Assembly: GCA_019747455.1 (NCBI GenBank)
Contig: JAIEQT010000358.1
Coordinates: 1 to 5,336 of the forward strand
Reading direction: 5' to 3'
Source of the DNA: Chitinophagaceae bacterium
GTDB taxonomy: Bacteria > Bacteroidota > Bacteroidia > Chitinophagales > Chitinophagaceae
Length of the DNA: 5,336 nt
This document shows, one piece after another, positions 1 to 5,335 of this stretch. The notes beneath the pieces were generated by a model that saw nothing but the letters and a program-made list of their open reading frames with translations, had not been told where the DNA came from and made no database searches. The translations under genes were made by a program, and so were the position numbers. The first letter of the stretch is position 1. Each line of letters begins with the position of its first letter.

Positions 1-483
1 GCTTTTAAAGATGGGGATACCATTGTGGTTGAACCTTGGAGAGCTAATGCCTTCCCTATCATTAAAGATTTGATGGTAGATCGCTCTGCTTTTGATCGTA
101 TTATTCAAGCCGGGGGGTATATCAGTGTGAATACCGGTAATGCTGTTGATGGAAATGCAATTCCCATCAATAAGAAAGATGCCGACGATAGTTTTGCAGC
201 TGCCATGTGTATTGGTTGCGGGGCTTGTGTGGCAGCTTGTAAAAATAGTTCTGCCATGTTATTTATGAGTGCGAAAGTGAGTCATTTGGCTTTACTACCA
301 CAAGGAGATCCTGAAAGAAAATCAAGGGTATTGAATATGGTGGCACAGATGGATAAAGAAGGCTTCGGGGCTTGTACAAATACAGGCGCATGTGAAGCTA
401 CTTGCCCGAAAGAAATTTCGATTAGTAATATCGCCAGATTAAATCAAGAGTATTTGATGGCAAGCTTAACAGCCGATAAGTAA
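1..483 (+). CDS. sdhB: Succinate dehydrogenase/fumarate reductase iron-sulfur subunit, C-terminal part (5' end outside window)
   Basis: The reading frame is open to base 1 (first codons A-F-K-D-G-D), so the N-terminal plant-type 2Fe-2S domain lies outside the window and the GTG at 25 is an internal valine. About 160 residues remain of a protein usually near 250. The cysteine layout is diagnostic. C-x2-C-x2-C-x3-C is encoded at 208-240 and C-x5-C-x3-C-P at 373-405. By analogy with E. coli SdhB, the first three cysteines plus the last hold the 4Fe-4S cluster, and the other three hold the 3Fe-4S cluster. The proline that follows the fourth cysteine in many homologues is replaced by K-N, which I recall as usual in Bacteroidota. 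The subunit passes electrons between the flavoprotein (SdhA) and the membrane quinone site (SdhC) in the TCA cycle and respiration. As the last gene before a strong terminator, it probably ends an sdhCAB operon. The sequence alone does not separate succinate dehydrogenase from fumarate reductase. Confidence 0.95.
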   Translation, partial: AFKDGDTIVVEPWRANAFPIIKDLMVDRSAFDRIIQAGGYISVNTGNAVDGNAIPINKKDADDSFAAAMCIGCGACVAACKNSSAMLFMSAKVSHLALLPQGDPERKSRVLNMVAQMDKEGFGACTNTGACEATCPKEISISNIARLNQEYLMASLTADK

Positions 484-508
484 AAAATTAGGTTTTCAAA
501 AACATCAT

Positions 509-537
509 AATAAACCCTCGCTACGCGAGGGTTTATT
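509..537. terminator. Bidirectional hairpin terminator between convergent sdhB and the sensor gene
   Basis: A perfect 13-bp inverted repeat (AATAAACCCTCGC at 509-521, its exact complement at 525-537) encloses a 3-base loop. The core is GC-rich and the outer arms are A/T, so RNA from either strand would have a stem followed by U-containing sequence. It lies 25 bases after the sdhB stop. It contains the stop codon of the minus-strand gene (533-535), so it can serve both convergent genes. Confidence 0.88.
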
Positions 538-1345
538 GTTTCATAAGTGATCCGGTTTTTTCAACCATACTATGAATAGCGCCATCTAATAGCATGGCAG
601 ATTTGCGAATGCCTTCTAAAGCGAATTGCTCAGATTCTTTATCTACACCCTTCTCTTGTATATACGCCGTTAACCCAAGAATATTAGACAAGGGGGCCCG
701 AACTGTGTGTGAACTCATAAAAGCCAGCTCTCGCAGTTTTTCGTTTTGTTCTCTTATTTTCTTCTCCTGCCACTCTGCTCTGTTTCTTTCATCTATTAAA
801 CGGGCTATCACTCTGCGTTCATAGTATATCCCTATATAAGCAAAAATAGCACAGAGCATAACCACTGAAATTGTGTTCATAGCAAACATCTTCTGAAAAA
901 TATCATCGCTTATCAACTGCCAACTACTTCTATCCGGTACAAAGAGAATACAGGTTGCAAAGGAAATAATACTCAAGATAAAGTTGAAAAGCACTTCGCC
1001 TTTATATTCTCTGGTGTTGCCCATCATGAATACCAAAGCAAAAATGGTAGGCAAAATAAAAAGATATCCTCCGGTATCTAATCCCTCTGCAAATGATATC
1101 AATACCAAAAAAAAGTTTACAGCAATAACGATAGCTGTGTTAACATAACGCTTATATCCTCTATAATCGAAGTACAATATGCAAGCTATAGTGAACGCAA
1201 AACTGTACAGAAAGTTTGCAGAAAGCTGCAAACCCCTGCTATGATTTACAAACCCTATCCCCAATATCATAGCCAGTGCAATAATACCAAATACAAGTAT
1301 TCGCTGAGATGATGTGGCAGAAAATGATTTAACGATAGCTACCAT
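533..1345 (-). CDS. Six-helix membrane sensor with a histidine phosphoacceptor (DHp) domain but no ATPase domain
   Basis: This 270-residue protein has six hydrophobic segments at about residues 15-33, 42-60, 69-85, 93-109, 119-136 and 156-174. A charged, probably coiled-coil linker follows (about 175-206), then a HisKA-like two-helix hairpin (about 205-262). The H-box is S-S-H-T-V-R-A-P-L-S-N-I-L-G-L with the candidate phosphorylated histidine at residue 213. The chain ends soon after the second DHp helix. There are no N, G1, F or G2 boxes, so it cannot bind ATP and autophosphorylate alone. The stop sits in the shared terminator with sdhB directly beyond, so no displaced ATPase domain follows. 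Related Bacteroidota sensors ending in an 'SHxVRxPLxxILGL' helix without an ATPase domain are familiar, so this is probably a natural form and not a broken gene. The start is the first in-frame ATG after the DUF4199 gene, 52 bases downstream, and has no clear Shine-Dalgarno sequence. Its signal and partner are unknown. Confidence 0.8.
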   Translation of the reverse strand: MVAIVKSFSATSSQRILVFGIIALAMILGIGFVNHSRGLQLSANFLYSFAFTIACILYFDYRGYKRYVNTAIVIAVNFFLVLISFAEGLDTGGYLFILPTIFALVFMMGNTREYKGEVLFNFILSIISFATCILFVPDRSSWQLISDDIFQKMFAMNTISVVMLCAIFAYIGIYYERRVIARLIDERNRAEWQEKKIREQNEKLRELAFMSSHTVRAPLSNILGLTAYIQEKGVDKESEQFALEGIRKSAMLLDGAIHSMVEKTGSLMKQ

Positions 1346-1397
1346 GGATCGGGCATTAGTTACCTATCTCATTTACGTTAATCGTATAATTATAGTT

Positions 1398-1928
1398 TTA
1401 GGCGCTTTGAGATGGCTTAGGTTTGCGTTTTAATGCGAAAGCAGCTATTAAAGAAATAAGTATCCCTACTGGCAGTACTTCTAAAAAGGTCATTAAAACC
1501 ACATATACGGGATTTTTATACATTGTTTTAAATTCTTCCATCTCTTTGGTTGTTTTGGCTATCACAGCGGGAGAAGCCCCTGAGGCGGCTGTTTTTTTAA
1601 CATAAGCATCCGCATACTCGTCTGCAAAATTGGGCAGCATGGTTTTGTTAACAACCAGCCAAGAAGCCACATAAAAACAGGAAGATAACAAACTAATTAA
1701 AAGTCCTAATTGAAACGCTTTTCCAAAAGAAAGGGTACCACCGGTATATTTATCACGGTAATTTTTAACCCCGGCGAAAACAAAGGAAAAGGCTAAAATC
1801 ATGGTTGTATACCCATAAATCATCCCTCTCTCCATATCGAAGCTGTTATGATAACGCCCGAGTAAAAACATAAATATAACAAAAATGGATCCGGACAGAC
1901 ATCCATAAACAAGTACATTCTTTTTCAT
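1398..1928 (-). CDS. DUF4199 family membrane protein
   Basis: This 176-residue protein has four hydrophobic segments, at about residues 5-23, 37-54, 71-94 and 139-165. A 44-residue charged stretch lies between helices 3 and 4, and the tail is short and basic (K-R-K-P-K-P). The pattern G-T-L-S-F-G-K-A-F before helix 3 and M-Y-K-N-P followed by M-T-F-L-E-V-L-P-V-G in the last helix match what I recall of DUF4199, a family common in Bacteroidota with no established function. The ATG at 1928 is followed by M-K-K-N, a normal positive-inside start. The gene lies 105 bases downstream of the LuxR-type regulator and 52 bases upstream of the sensor gene, all on the same strand, so a functional link is plausible but inferred. 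The family call rests on remembered motifs and topology, with no profile search. Confidence 0.83.
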   Translation of the reverse strand: MKKNVLVYGCLSGSIFVIFMFLLGRYHNSFDMERGMIYGYTTMILAFSFVFAGVKNYRDKYTGGTLSFGKAFQLGLLISLLSSCFYVASWLVVNKTMLPNFADEYADAYVKKTAASGASPAVIAKTTKEMEEFKTMYKNPVYVVLMTFLEVLPVGILISLIAAFALKRKPKPSQSA

Positions 1929-1947
1929 ATTTTTTGTGTTTAGGTCG

Positions 1948-1955
1948 CAAACATG
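1948..1955 (-). promoter_or_regulatory. Possible -7 element upstream of the DUF4199 gene
   Basis: Read on the minus strand, this is CATGTTTG, one base from the Bacteroidota -7 consensus TAnnTTTG, and it ends 19 bases before the ATG at 1928. No convincing -33 TTTG is seen at the expected distance. If it is real, the DUF4199 and sensor genes could be transcribed separately from the regulator gene. Confidence 0.3.
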
Positions 1956-2033
1956 GGTTAATTACTAAAAAAAACACTCCTACTTTCGGCCATATTTACA
2001 GATAGGCACCACAATCGGTCTGAAGTACGATTA

Positions 2034-2492
2034 CTAAGGTAATAATCCGACCGCTTTTGCTTTCTCAATAGCCTGTATCCTTCTTTTTACATCTAGTTTT
2101 TCCAAAATACCAGATACATGTGTTTTGATGGTACTTAGGGAAACAAATAGTTTAGTGGCTATCTCCTGATTACTCCAACCCTCCGCTAAAAGGTCGAGAA
2201 CTTCCAATTCTCTTTTGCTGAGACCGAACTCGCTTACTGCTGTTTCATTACGCACAAAAGGAATATCCGGGTTCTTGTAAATGGTTCTTTCAACAATAAT
2301 GGTTTCTTTCTTAGGATTTGTAAGTTTACCCGCTAACCAAATTCCTAAAGCGGTAAAGAGAATGGCTATAAAACCGATATAGGCATCTTTGGCATAACCG
2401 AGCGTATACCATTTGAACTCGAGTAAATGAAGTAGGCCCATTAATAAGGCAAGTGCTAAGCCATACCAAAGTAGGGAACTATATTTTTTCAT
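2034..2492 (-). CDS. Membrane-anchored LuxR-type (GerE) transcriptional regulator
   Basis: This 152-residue protein has two N-terminal transmembrane helices (about residues 7-23 and 35-54), a linker of roughly 30 residues, and a C-terminal LuxR/GerE helix-turn-helix (about 88-150). The signature is clear: L-S-K-R-E-L-E-V-L-D-L-L-A-E-G, then S-N-Q-E-I-A, then S-x-S-T-I-K-T-H-V, then the closing L-D-V-K-R-R. There is no receiver (REC) domain and no autoinducer-binding domain, so it is neither a standard response regulator nor a quorum-sensing LuxR. The topology puts both termini in the cytoplasm, with the DNA-binding domain held at the inner membrane. It is the first gene of a co-directional set with the DUF4199 protein and the ATPase-less sensor. 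It may regulate those genes or be controlled by one of these membrane partners, but this is inferred from position. The ATG at 2492 (M-K-K-Y) gives a normal positive-inside start. Confidence 0.9.
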   Translation of the reverse strand: MKKYSSLLWYGLALALLMGLLHLLEFKWYTLGYAKDAYIGFIAILFTALGIWLAGKLTNPKKETIIVERTIYKNPDIPFVRNETAVSEFGLSKRELEVLDLLAEGWSNQEIATKLFVSLSTIKTHVSGILEKLDVKRRIQAIEKAKAVGLLP

Positions 2493-2552
2493 ATGCAGTA
2501 TTATCTAAATTAAGTAATCCCCGGTTCAAACAAAGCAATTAATTTGCATATC
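2493..2552. promoter_or_regulatory. Divergent intergenic region with possible promoters for the LuxR-type gene (-) and trmN6 (+)
   Basis: This spacer of about 60 bases must hold the start signals for two divergent genes. On the minus strand, TTTG (2534-2531), an 18-base gap, then TAATTTAG (2512-2505) resembles the Bacteroidota TTTG/TAnnTTTG promoter with one mismatch in the -7 box. On the plus strand, TTAATTTG (2539-2546) is one base from TAnnTTTG but ends only six bases before the trmN6 ATG and lacks a matching -33 box. Both assignments are tentative. If correct, both transcripts would have very short leaders. Confidence 0.35.
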
Positions 2553-3272
2553 ATGAGCAACTCTTTTTTTGCGTTCAAACAGTTTACGGTTCATCAGGAT
2601 CGATGCGCAATGAAAGTGACCACAGATGCCTGTTTATTTGGCGCTGCAACAGCCCGTTTTTTGAAGGCAAAAAATCCAAAAAAAATATTAGATATTGGAA
2701 CGGGAACCGGTTTACTGTCTTTGATGTTAGCGCAAACAACCCAAGCCAATATTCATGCCGTTGAAATAGAGCCGAACGCTGCCGCTCAGGCCGAAGAAAA
2801 TTGTAAAAATAGTAATTGGCGAGAGCGGATCACTGTCTATCATAATTCCATACAAGCATTTGCGGCTTCAAAATCAGGTATTTATGATGTTATTATTTCT
2901 AATCCCCCCTTTTTTTCGAATCAATTGATTAGTTCAATACAACATAAAAATTTGGCCAAGCACCAAATGAATTTACATTTATCGGTACTCTATGAACTGG
3001 CGCACTCAATGCTTCATACAGAGGGAATTTTGGCTATTTTGTTACCGTATGATAGAGCTATGGAATCCATCCATACTGCGGCCGAAAATAAACTTTACCT
3101 TTTACACCAAATAAATTGCAAACAATCGGATCGTCACCATTATTTCAGGGTAATCCAATTTTTTTCCACCTTTGCCACGCAACATACAAATGAAGAGATT
3201 ACGATTAAAATAAATAATCAGTATACTCCTCATTTTTCTTCTTTGTTAGCACCTTATTACCTCTATCTTTAA
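2553..3272 (+). CDS. trmN6: TrmN6/YfiC-type tRNA1(Val) adenine-37 N6-methyltransferase
   Basis: This 239-residue class I SAM-dependent methyltransferase carries the SAM-binding motif D-I-G-T-G-T-G (residues 47-53), an acidic residue at the end of strand 2 (V-E-I-E-P, 70-74), and the amino-methyltransferase motif N-P-P-F (117-120) typical of N6-adenine enzymes. The N-terminal F-x-F-K-Q-F-T-V-H-Q and K-V-T-T-D-A-C-L-F-G-A blocks match the YfiC/TrmN6 family, which methylates A37 of tRNA1(Val) in E. coli. I chose the ATG at 2553, giving M-S-N-S-F-F-A-F-K-Q. The frame also offers a TTG at 2544, but that would add only M-H-I and lies in a possible promoter element. The C-terminal half is less conserved, so another small-RNA or rRNA substrate is possible. 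It heads a compact run of four genes; the next starts 12 bases after its stop. Confidence 0.88.
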   Translation: MSNSFFAFKQFTVHQDRCAMKVTTDACLFGAATARFLKAKNPKKILDIGTGTGLLSLMLAQTTQANIHAVEIEPNAAAQAEENCKNSNWRERITVYHNSIQAFAASKSGIYDVIISNPPFFSNQLISSIQHKNLAKHQMNLHLSVLYELAHSMLHTEGILAILLPYDRAMESIHTAAENKLYLLHQINCKQSDRHHYFRVIQFFSTFATQHTNEEITIKINNQYTPHFSSLLAPYYLYL

Positions 3273-3284
3273 GTAAATTGCATT

Positions 3285-3677
3285 ATGAAATGGGTTCTTT
3301 ATATTTTCTTGATAGGTATTTGTAGTTGTAAACAGCACAAAGCCGATTTTTTACCGGCAGAAACAGGTTTAGACGCTGGACGGGAATTCATAGACGGCTG
3401 TTTAAAAGGAGATTTTATAAAGGCACGATATTACATGGTAACCAATGACATTAACGAAGCACTATTGAATAGTACCGAAGCCAGTTATAGAGAAGCCGAT
3501 AAAGAAGGTAGACAACAATTGAGAACCGCCTCCATCAATATTAAAGAATTGAAAGAGGTAAATGACAGTACAGTTGCTTTGCACTATAGTAATACCTTAG
3601 ATACCACCAGTAAATGGCTTTATATCATCAAGCAGGAAAATATTTGGAAAGTAGACTATAAAAAAAGCTTTCAATAA
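3285..3677 (+). CDS. Small putative lipoprotein, possibly NTF2-like (DUF4878-like)
   Basis: This 130-residue protein begins with a short signal peptide (M-K-W, then a hydrophobic stretch) ending in a lipobox-like I-C-S-C. Cysteine 15 is the likely lipidated residue after signal peptidase II cleavage, with K-Q following. The mature part has A-G-R-E-F-I-D-G-C-L-K-G-D-F-I-K-A-R-Y-Y-M at about residues 31-51, which resembles the opening helix of DUF4878/NTF2-like lipoproteins, and a strand-rich C-terminal half ending in W-K-V-D-Y, also typical of that fold. The fold call is a resemblance only, and no ligand or enzyme activity can be proposed. It starts 12 bases after trmN6, and its TAA is followed directly by the crcB ATG, so it is almost certainly co-transcribed with crcB and ppa. 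Confidence 0.72.
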   Translation: MKWVLYIFLIGICSCKQHKADFLPAETGLDAGREFIDGCLKGDFIKARYYMVTNDINEALLNSTEASYREADKEGRQQLRTASINIKELKEVNDSTVALHYSNTLDTTSKWLYIIKQENIWKVDYKKSFQ

Positions 3678-4049
3678 ATGAATGGGAAACTCATTTTATT
3701 AGTAGGTTTTGGTGGTATGATTGGTAGTATTTGCCGATATTTAGCCGGTTTCTGGATTAAAAGTAATCCTTTCCCTTTTGCCACTTTTTGGGTGAATATG
3801 GCGGGAGCATTAATAATTGGTGGTTGTATGGCCTGGTATCATAAATTCCCGGAACAGGAGCCCTTAAAACTATTTCTGGTAGCGGGTATTTGTGGTGGCT
3901 TTACCACTTTTTCTGCCTTTGCTTGGGAAAATTGGCAACTATTACAAGATCAACGATATCTTCTTTTTTGTATCTATAGCTTCGGCACCCTAATTTTAGG
4001 ACTGATAGCGGTAGCAATAGGTTATCGGCTAATAAATAACATCTTATGA
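3678..4049 (+). CDS. crcB: Fluoride-specific ion channel CrcB/FluC
   Basis: This 123-residue protein has four membrane helices, the usual size for a single-domain FluC that works as an antiparallel dimer and lets cytoplasmic fluoride escape. Visible family motifs are G-F-G-G-M-I-G-S-I-C-R-Y near the N-terminus, F-W-V-N-M-A-G in helix 2 (N40 matches the conserved pore asparagine), and G-G-F-T-T-F-S-A-F at 73-81. F78 and F81 have the i, i+3 spacing of the two phenylalanines that line the fluoride path in characterised Fluc channels. The T-T-F-S segment is the helix 3 break that holds the central sodium ion in known structures. Its ATG abuts the preceding TAA, and its TGA overlaps the ppa ATG, so translation of the two is probably coupled. 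No second crcB copy is present, as expected for a homodimeric type. No fluoride riboswitch is recognisable upstream. Confidence 0.95.
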   Translation: MNGKLILLVGFGGMIGSICRYLAGFWIKSNPFPFATFWVNMAGALIIGGCMAWYHKFPEQEPLKLFLVAGICGGFTTFSAFAWENWQLLQDQRYLLFCIYSFGTLILGLIAVAIGYRLINNIL

Positions 4050-4594
4050 TTCCAACAAATGTGTTACATCCCTGGCATGGGGTTCATCATGGCGAAAACG
4101 CGCCAAGAGTGGTTACTGCTTGTATTGAAATACCGCAGGGATCTCGTTGTAAGTATGAAATTGATAAAGCAAGCGGATTACTAAAACTAGATCGGGTTAT
4201 TTTCTCTTCCTTCTACTATCCTATTAATTACGGGTTTATACCACAAACCTATGGTGGCGATAAAGATCCATTGGATATTCTGGTAATTACCTCTTTACCC
4301 GTTCAGCCCTTAACATTAATGGATGCGAAAGTTATGGGAGTGATGCAAATGATTGATGGTGGTGATCCGGATGATAAAATTATTGCCGTTGCCGCTACTG
4401 ACCCAGGAGTAAATCACTATAATAATATTGAAGAACTACCTAAACATTTCTTTGATGAACTACGTCATTTCTTCCAGGAATATAAGAAGCTGGAAAATAA
4501 AACAGTGGTGGTAGAAGATTTTGGGGATAAAGCCAAAGCCCTTTCGATTGTTCAGGAAGCAATCGATTTTTATAAGGAAACTTTTATTAAATAA
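4046..4594 (+). CDS. ppa: Family I soluble inorganic pyrophosphatase
   Basis: This 182-residue protein has the normal length for bacterial family I pyrophosphatase, a cytoplasmic enzyme that hydrolyses pyrophosphate to two phosphates and pulls biosynthetic reactions forward. The signature G-G-D-K-D-P-L-D-I-L-V is at 70-80. The residues corresponding to the E. coli active site all appear intact: K36 and E38, R50, Y58, Y62, D72, D74, D77, D104, D109, K111, and Y146-K147. It therefore looks fully functional. The ATG overlaps the crcB stop codon by four bases (ATGA). Enzymes of this family are strongly inhibited by fluoride, which makes joint expression with a fluoride channel meaningful. No obvious terminator hairpin follows; the next feature is a promoter element at 4606. 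Confidence 0.96.
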   Translation: MIPTNVLHPWHGVHHGENAPRVVTACIEIPQGSRCKYEIDKASGLLKLDRVIFSSFYYPINYGFIPQTYGGDKDPLDILVITSLPVQPLTLMDAKVMGVMQMIDGGDPDDKIIAVAATDPGVNHYNNIEELPKHFFDELRHFFQEYKKLENKTVVVEDFGDKAKALSIVQEAIDFYKETFIK

Positions 4595-4605
4595 CCCACT
4601 ACACG

Positions 4606-4613
4606 TATCTTTG
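4606..4613 (+). promoter_or_regulatory. Bacteroidota -7 promoter element for the small downstream gene
   Basis: TATCTTTG is an exact match to the Bacteroidota -7 consensus TAnnTTTG and is followed by CAC. The -33 region about 19 bases upstream is T-rich (TTTTATT near 4582-4588) but not an exact TTTG. Expected transcription start is near 4617-4621, just before the small open frame at 4632. It lies outside the ppa coding sequence, in the short gap after it. Confidence 0.55.
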
Positions 4614-4631
4614 CACAAATAATGAATTTCC

Positions 4632-4784
4632 ATGGAAGCAAAACAATCTACCGGTAAATATTGGGCTCTCTGTTTTTTTTGGTTGGCTATTATGATTACG
4701 CTATTAATAGTATATCGTGAATTTTTCTGGCTAGCCTTACCTGGTACGGTTACTTACTTTGCGAAGGCGATGGATATTATGTAG
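4632..4784 (+). CDS. 50-residue single-span membrane protein of unknown function
   Basis: This frame starts at ATG 4632 and ends at TAG 4782-4784, and is easily missed because of its size. The protein begins M-E-A-K-Q-S-T-G-K-Y, has a hydrophobic segment at about residues 11-28 (W-A-L-C-F-F-W-L-A-I-M-I...), then Y-R-E, then a second aromatic and hydrophobic stretch F-F-W-L-A-L-P-G-T-V-T-Y-F-A-K-A-M-D-I-M. This looks like a real small membrane protein: the hydrophobic segments fill most of the frame, charged residues flank the first span, codon use resembles its neighbours, and an exact TAnnTTTG promoter element sits 18 bases upstream of the start. I do not recognise a named family and propose no function. 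It is downstream of ppa on the same strand but separated by 37 bases and its own promoter element, so it may be transcribed alone or by read-through. Confidence 0.68.
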   Translation: MEAKQSTGKYWALCFFWLAIMITLLIVYREFFWLALPGTVTYFAKAMDIM

Positions 4785-4833
4785 TTTCGAGATTCGGGTT
4801 GCGAGTTTCGAGTTTTTCTAACCCCTAACCCGC
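4785..4833. repeat. Degenerate 7-base repeat with self-complementary halves
   Basis: The first part has four heptamers in register (TTTCGAG, ATTCGGG, TTGCGAG, TTTCGAG at 4785-4812). The second part holds two copies of CTAACCC (4819-4825, 4826 onward without the first C) before GC. The halves are partly complementary: 4795-4807 can pair with 4820-4832 through ten Watson-Crick pairs, one G-T pair and two mismatches, around a 12-base loop. It fills the space between the small gene (+) and the NlpC/P60 gene (-), so it could end transcription from both sides. Confidence 0.6.
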
Positions 4834-4834
4834 A

Positions 4835-5335
4835 TCATTTATATCTTTTAATTATCCTCAACTTATGGGTTCTCTCGCCTGTATCAGTATTCAAGATGCC
4901 CATATTATCAATCAGATCTATCCTCACTTTGCCTGATGCATGAATAATATGTTCTGTGTTGAGCAATATCCCTACATGGGTTATACGACCTTCTTCATTG
5001 TCGAAAAAAGCCAGATCACCGCATTGAACTTCCTGCAAAAAGCCTACAACCTCTCCTAGGGCTGCTTGCTGATAAGCATCTCTGGGTAGTACCATATTAA
5101 AAAATCGAAATACTTGTTGGGTAAAGCCACTACAATCTATCCCAAATACAGATCTACCGCCCCACAAATAGGGTGTATTCAAATAGGTTTGTGCAATATG
5201 CTTTATATAATCCGGAATAAATAAGGATTGATTAGGAACAGCGGGGGTACCTGCATATTCAAAATGATATTTTGCCAACTTTAATTTGCCGTGCATAAAT
5301 AATCCCAAAGAAGCCCCAAAAGGAATTTGCATATC
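4835..5335 (-). CDS. NlpC/P60 family cell-wall peptidase, C-terminal catalytic part (5' end outside window)
   Basis: The frame stays open past the ATG at 5332 to the window edge (the preceding codon is GAT), so the N-terminus is probably missing. Related Bacteroidota proteins, as I recall them, are near 250 residues with SH3-like domains before the catalytic domain, and residues 1-30 here look like the end of such a domain. Counting from that internal Met, the NlpC/P60 domain spans about 40-163. It has the motifs Y-L-W-G-G-R-S, G-I-D-C-S-G-F-T-Q with nucleophile C67, G-D-L-A-F-F, T-H-V-G with catalytic H119, and I-I-H-A-S-G with H131 as the third polar residue. The set is complete, so it should be active. 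The family includes gamma-D-glutamyl-diamino-acid endopeptidases (YkfC, dipeptidyl-peptidase VI) that cut peptidoglycan stem peptides or recycled muropeptides. The exact substrate and location cannot be read here. It converges with the small membrane-protein gene across the heptamer repeat. Confidence 0.93.
   Translation of the reverse strand, partial: DMQIPFGASLGLFMHGKLKLAKYHFEYAGTPAVPNQSLFIPDYIKHIAQTYLNTPYLWGGRSVFGIDCSGFTQQVFRFFNMVLPRDAYQQAALGEVVGFLQEVQCGDLAFFDNEEGRITHVGILLNTEHIIHASGKVRIDLIDNMGILNTDTGERTHKLRIIKRYK

Noticed and set aside
484..545. Frameshifted ATPase domain continuing after the sensor gene stop
   Set aside because: The minus-strand sequence after the stop is only the terminator and the end of sdhB, so no room for or trace of an ATPase domain exists.
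594..824. Open frame on the plus strand
   Set aside because: It lies wholly inside the minus-strand sensor gene, opposite its conserved DHp region, and its product is a low-complexity Ser/Cys-rich shadow.
1385..1394. Perfect 10-base palindrome TATAATTATA between the DUF4199 and sensor genes
   Set aside because: A purely A/T palindrome is common by chance in AT-rich spacers. It lacks the GC stem of a terminator and matches no operator I know.
1423..1605. Open frame on the plus strand
   Set aside because: It is antisense to the DUF4199 gene, whose membrane helices and motifs explain the sequence.
1967..1974. Run of eight A (T on the minus strand) after the LuxR-type gene, considered as a terminator tail
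   Set aside because: No stable GC-rich hairpin precedes it on the minus strand.
2544..2552. TTG at 2544 as the start of the methyltransferase
   Set aside because: The ATG at 2553 is three codons downstream, gives the expected N-terminus, and the TTG overlaps a possible promoter element.
2493..3677. Fluoride riboswitch upstream of crcB
   Set aside because: No segment resembles the conserved fluoride aptamer core, and crcB has no intergenic leader of its own.
4622..4657. Eleven-codon frame starting at ATG 4622, overlapping the start of the 50-residue gene
   Set aside because: It is out of frame with the better-supported start at 4632, has no recognisable leader-peptide pattern, and is short enough to arise by chance.
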